Below are positions 52,588 through 55,560 of a stretch of 55,560 nt of DNA, one piece after another. Position numbers and translations under genes: made by a program. Origin of the DNA: a virus. The stretch is taken from the IMG/VR virus record IMGVR_UViG_3300033146_001559, positions 1-55,560 of that record; one strand, written 5' to 3'. Below the pieces are notes generated by a model. The model worked only from the letters and a program-made list of their open reading frames with translations, did no database searches and was not told the DNA's origin. Position 1 is the first letter of the stretch; each line of letters opens with the position of its first letter.

Positions 52588-54275
52588 AGTTCGTTTACGT
52601 ATTCATCAAGGAATGATGCTACTTCAGCGATACCTTCCTTGGATTTGATCGTGGATAAATCTTCAAGATCACCTTTATCAAACTGAATATCATTCACCAT
52701 AATGGTATCTTCCCAATCATAGTGATAGCTATTGATCAGGCGATCCAGCTCATCTTTTCTAAAAGCAATATTCACATCCGAAGACGGGATGTGCTCGTCA
52801 CGAACAATGCGAAGTTCGGCATCGATCAGTTCAGACTCTTGATCGTAATCTGTCTGAATCACAACACCAACATCACACGTGAGGATGGCATGTTCAATTA
52901 AGTCGAATATTTCATCATGAGATTCCCTGTTTGCGACCTCCGAATATTTATTAACAAATACCTTCCCGATAGCTGTGTTTGTATCAAACACCACCTCTGC
53001 CAATTCTCCTGCGGAAGATCCCGTCATATCCATGGCATCCATGATATAATCAACGGAACGTTGAGATAGTTTGTTAATAATCTTAGTGGCAATGTCAGTA
53101 TCGATAGGTGTTAAATTGACATCGGAATCATCATCGGTTGCATCGACAAGATCACTAATCTCAACAATTGCACGGTCTTTAACATCATCAAGCACGTCAT
53201 AACCAACCACATAACTAACATTACCATATGCATCCGTATCGGTTCCCCTGAAATCGCCGAATCCATCACTACGCTGCATCCATAGATTGAATCCTTCTTC
53301 GATGCCGTGCTCAGATTCCAGCTTATCGCGTTCCGTAACCATGTATGGTCGTTCCTTTTCTAGATCTTTCATCATTTCAAGATCCAGATCACCAATACTA
53401 AAGTTACCCTCTGGGGCATAACCACCGCCACGAACTTCGGAAACAAGATACTCTCCATCGTCACCTCTGTATTTAAGGAGATCAACGATGTATCGATGAT
53501 ACTTCTTGGCTGGCTTTTTATTGGCGCGACCTTTCATCTCTCCAAGGAATTTATAGTCGTCACCAAATTCATCATCCAGATCATTCTTGGTAGATCGGAG
53601 AATGAAGGTTAGGAAGGGTTTTGAGGTCACTTTTTTGGTTTTTCGGTCAGTTGACACCTTTCTAAGTGATAAAATTGTGTCTTCCTCTCGGTATTCAGCT
53701 GAGTTACCACAGTGCCCCATAGCACCGCCCTCAAGGGCACACCGTGGGCGTTTGAGGTCAAACCACTTGTATCCATTACCAAAATCAATAAGCTCTTCTA
53801 TGGTGCCTTCCTGAAGCTCATCTGTGATATCGATCAATTGTGAATCATCGGAACGGTTCATTTGCCAGTTACCTTCCCAGTCTGTGAATTTATCATTCAC
53901 TTTTCCGAAGTCCTGCTCGTCAAATACAAAATTCTGAATCCGTTTCACCTCAGTCATTGCGAAGAAGTGACTCATTGTTTTGAAAATGTGATTGGTCTGT
54001 GTAAAATCACTCGCTACATACGGGAATCGCTTAACATACTTATCAAAGCGACTGGCTGATTTTTCATCAAGCTCGTCCGTCAACCGAGAGTATGCATCTG
54101 CTTTATGATACCGTAACATCCAGATGATGCGGTCATCTTTCTTGAATGTGGTGATTACTTCTCTGACTATTTCTGAATAATCTGAGTCGAACTCATCGAA
54201 CATAACAGCATACCGATCAACCCTACCCTCAATGAGGAAATCATAATCCACATAAAAATCTTTGAAAGCTTCCAT
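52584..54275 (-). CDS. Conserved phage protein with MGHCGN motif
   Basis: 563 residues from the ATG at 54275. The core has GYKWFDLKRPRCALEGGAMGHCGN (positions about 185-208, in pieces), then DTILSLR, KPFLTFIL, and FLGEMKGRANKKPAKKYHRYIVDLL. Proteins with this pattern occur in many large phages; the Cys/His at MGHCGN could be a metal or nucleophile site, but no activity is known to me. The C-terminal 200 residues are acidic. ATAATTA is five bases before the ATG; it probably belongs to the late set. Confidence 0.75.
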   Translation of the reverse strand: MEAFKDFYVDYDFLIEGRVDRYAVMFDEFDSDYSEIVREVITTFKKDDRIIWMLRYHKADAYSRLTDELDEKSASRFDKYVKRFPYVASDFTQTNHIFKTMSHFFAMTEVKRIQNFVFDEQDFGKVNDKFTDWEGNWQMNRSDDSQLIDITDELQEGTIEELIDFGNGYKWFDLKRPRCALEGGAMGHCGNSAEYREEDTILSLRKVSTDRKTKKVTSKPFLTFILRSTKNDLDDEFGDDYKFLGEMKGRANKKPAKKYHRYIVDLLKYRGDDGEYLVSEVRGGGYAPEGNFSIGDLDLEMMKDLEKERPYMVTERDKLESEHGIEEGFNLWMQRSDGFGDFRGTDTDAYGNVSYVVGYDVLDDVKDRAIVEISDLVDATDDDSDVNLTPIDTDIATKIINKLSQRSVDYIMDAMDMTGSSAGELAEVVFDTNTAIGKVFVNKYSEVANRESHDEIFDLIEHAILTCDVGVVIQTDYDQESELIDAELRIVRDEHIPSSDVNIAFRKDELDRLINSYHYDWEDTIMVNDIQFDKGDLEDLSTIKSKEGIAEVASFLDEYVNEL

Positions 54276-54286
54276 GCTACTAATTA

Positions 54287-55501
54287 TCAACCAACGGTCA
54301 CAATCGGAGTCACTCCTAAACTTAGTCTGATTTTCCCAACCAAAACCTCCCGTAAGTGTTGAGCTTCCGCCAATGGAACCAAGAGTCCGTCGTGGATACT
54401 GATTAGTTTGAATTCATCGACCATCTCGGTAATAATCTTGCTCTCCGCTCGCTGATACATAATATGCGCCTTGGACCCGATATCGAGTATGTGTTCGTGT
54501 AGAATTGGGTATTCCGATGACATGTAGTCAATCATCTTACCAATGTGTGTGTGTTCGAATTTTATCTTTGAGTCGACGAGTCCCTCAGTCACTCCACCCA
54601 AATATAACATCCAAGCCTTTTTCGCGGCTTTTCTGGTCAACCCAAACTGCTCATATCCAGTTCCGTTTTCAATATGAGTAGATAACCTCTTTTTTTCATC
54701 CCCATCCGTCATAAGATCAATAATAAAAGTCATTGAGGATGATTTGATATCAATTTCCGTCGAAGTCACACCATCCATTACAATAAAATTACGTAAAACT
54801 GATGGCATTTGATTAATCTTATTAAACATCCGCCCTACATTAGGAGAAACTTTAGAGTCGGACCCCTTGAAATTAAAACTTTCTAATTGATCACGCATCA
54901 TCAATCTCACCATATATGACCACTTCCGTTCAATACCAAGTGTTTCTAATGCTTGTAGGGCACCACTCATATCCAAAATAACACATTTTGTGTCATACAG
55001 GCCACCACGCTCAACACACTCTTGCTTGTAGCGACGTCGCATTGTAGCCGAAAGCCTATCATAAACAGACGTTAGTGTGAAATTGTGTGCGTCGTAGTAA
55101 TTGTCCTCCAACCGATATGCCCTACAGTATGACAAGCCCTCTTCGGAACACCATGTGGGCTTACCCGTTGCCGTATTGTTCATTGGTAACACAATACCAC
55201 ACTCAATGAGAGCATCCCTAATTGGAATAAATAAATCTGTCCCAAATGTTGATCTACCACTCAATGTCGATATGGCACACCATTTATATAAAAACGGTGA
55301 AGATCCCATGTGTTCGTGGTGTGCTCTATATGAAAATAACGTCGTAATGAAGTCTGAGGTCATGTTCTTGACGTGCCTACTACATTCTGGGTATGGTGTC
55401 CCCCTGATAACCAATCGATGCTCCATGACCCAAGACAGGTCAGACCCACATGCTACTGTGAGTGTCTTTTCTGTCTTGAGTTGTTTGAGAGTAATGTTCA
55501 T
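54287..55501 (-). CDS. Protein with family A-like polymerase palm motifs
   Basis: 404 residues. Three blocks in the order of a family A or single-subunit polymerase: TEIDIKSSSM (motif A, Asp251), TRKAAKKAWMLYLGG (motif B, 289-303), and QRAESKIITEM then LISIHDGLLVP (motif C, His370-Asp371). Similar HDG/HDS proteins are found on plasmids and mobile elements and are thought to be replication-related. The N-terminal 200 residues are unassigned and there is no exonuclease domain. The ATG overlaps nothing; a TTGACT/TATTAT promoter lies upstream with a nine-base gap. Confidence 0.6.
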   Translation of the reverse strand: MNITLKQLKTEKTLTVACGSDLSWVMEHRLVIRGTPYPECSRHVKNMTSDFITTLFSYRAHHEHMGSSPFLYKWCAISTLSGRSTFGTDLFIPIRDALIECGIVLPMNNTATGKPTWCSEEGLSYCRAYRLEDNYYDAHNFTLTSVYDRLSATMRRRYKQECVERGGLYDTKCVILDMSGALQALETLGIERKWSYMVRLMMRDQLESFNFKGSDSKVSPNVGRMFNKINQMPSVLRNFIVMDGVTSTEIDIKSSSMTFIIDLMTDGDEKKRLSTHIENGTGYEQFGLTRKAAKKAWMLYLGGVTEGLVDSKIKFEHTHIGKMIDYMSSEYPILHEHILDIGSKAHIMYQRAESKIITEMVDEFKLISIHDGLLVPLAEAQHLREVLVGKIRLSLGVTPIVTVG

Positions 55502-55539
55502 GTGAGATCAATAATATCAGAAGTAATTATAAAAGTCAA
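55502..55539 (-). promoter_or_regulatory. Early-type promoter of the polymerase-like gene
   Basis: Minus strand: TTGACT (55534-55539), 17 bases, TATTAT (55511-55516), nine bases to the ATG at 55501, so a leader of two or three bases is predicted. The last 20 bases of the window show nothing further. Confidence 0.55.
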
Positions 55540-55560
55540 CTATTTATTTATCTCGATGTG

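Noticed and set aside
1-55560. CRISPR array or integrase/attachment site
   Set aside because: No regularly spaced direct repeats and no phage integrase were seen; the only recombinase is the IS607 TnpA.

Overview
The window is part of a T4-like contractile-tailed phage (myovirus) genome. Homologues recognised from sequence are T4 gp4, gp14, gp15, gp17, gp18, gp19, gp20, gp21, gp46, gp53, gp61, Dda, RNase H, UvsY and UvsW, with a weaker match to gp62. Unlike T4, the core genes are scattered over both strands and many have their own promoter. The host cannot be named. No convincing Shine-Dalgarno sequence precedes any start I examined, and most promoters sit so close to the start codon that the transcripts should be leaderless.

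Layout. 1-16.4 kb: neck, prohead and packaging genes (gp15, gp14, gp21 protease, gp20 portal), Dda helicase, a putative clamp-loader subunit, a glycosyltransferase, gp61 primase, and a block of baseplate/tail genes with gp4 and gp53. 16.4-18.3 kb: terminase gp17. 18.3-23.6 kb: an accessory segment with three tRNA or tRNA-like genes, a decayed TnpB element, thyA, a nuclease-like gene, a tRNA with an interrupted anticodon loop, a frameshifted small gene and an intact TnpB element. 23-27.3 kb: two putative DUF5662-like proteins, a methyltransferase, LicD and glycosyltransferase genes, and two paralogous small genes. 27.4-30.9 kb: a class II ribonucleotide reductase carrying two mini-inteins. 31-34.7 kb: small genes, an IS607 element, and a diverged frameshifted terminase-like ATPase. 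35.2-45.6 kb: tail sheath, tail tube, RNase H, a 1276-residue baseplate spike and a further structural gene. 45.6-50.5 kb: membrane and sugar genes and gp46. 50.6-55.5 kb: UvsY, UvsW, a conserved MGHCGN protein and a protein with family A-like polymerase motifs.

Two promoter classes recur. Structural genes mostly carry ATAATTA or ATAAATA (compare the T4 late box TATAAATA) exactly five bases before the start codon. Replication, recombination and nucleotide genes mostly carry TTGACA, 16 bases, an extended -10 hexamer and six bases before the start codon. Both place +1 at or within about two bases of the start codon. Several boxes are palindromic and serve two divergent genes.

The genes fit one lytic programme: dNTP supply (NrdJ, ThyA), replication and recombination (primase, Dda, RNase H, gp46, UvsY, UvsW), virion assembly, and a set of glycan genes that may modify the virion or host surface. 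Single-base frameshifts are concentrated in small early and mobile genes, and I saw none in the structural core.
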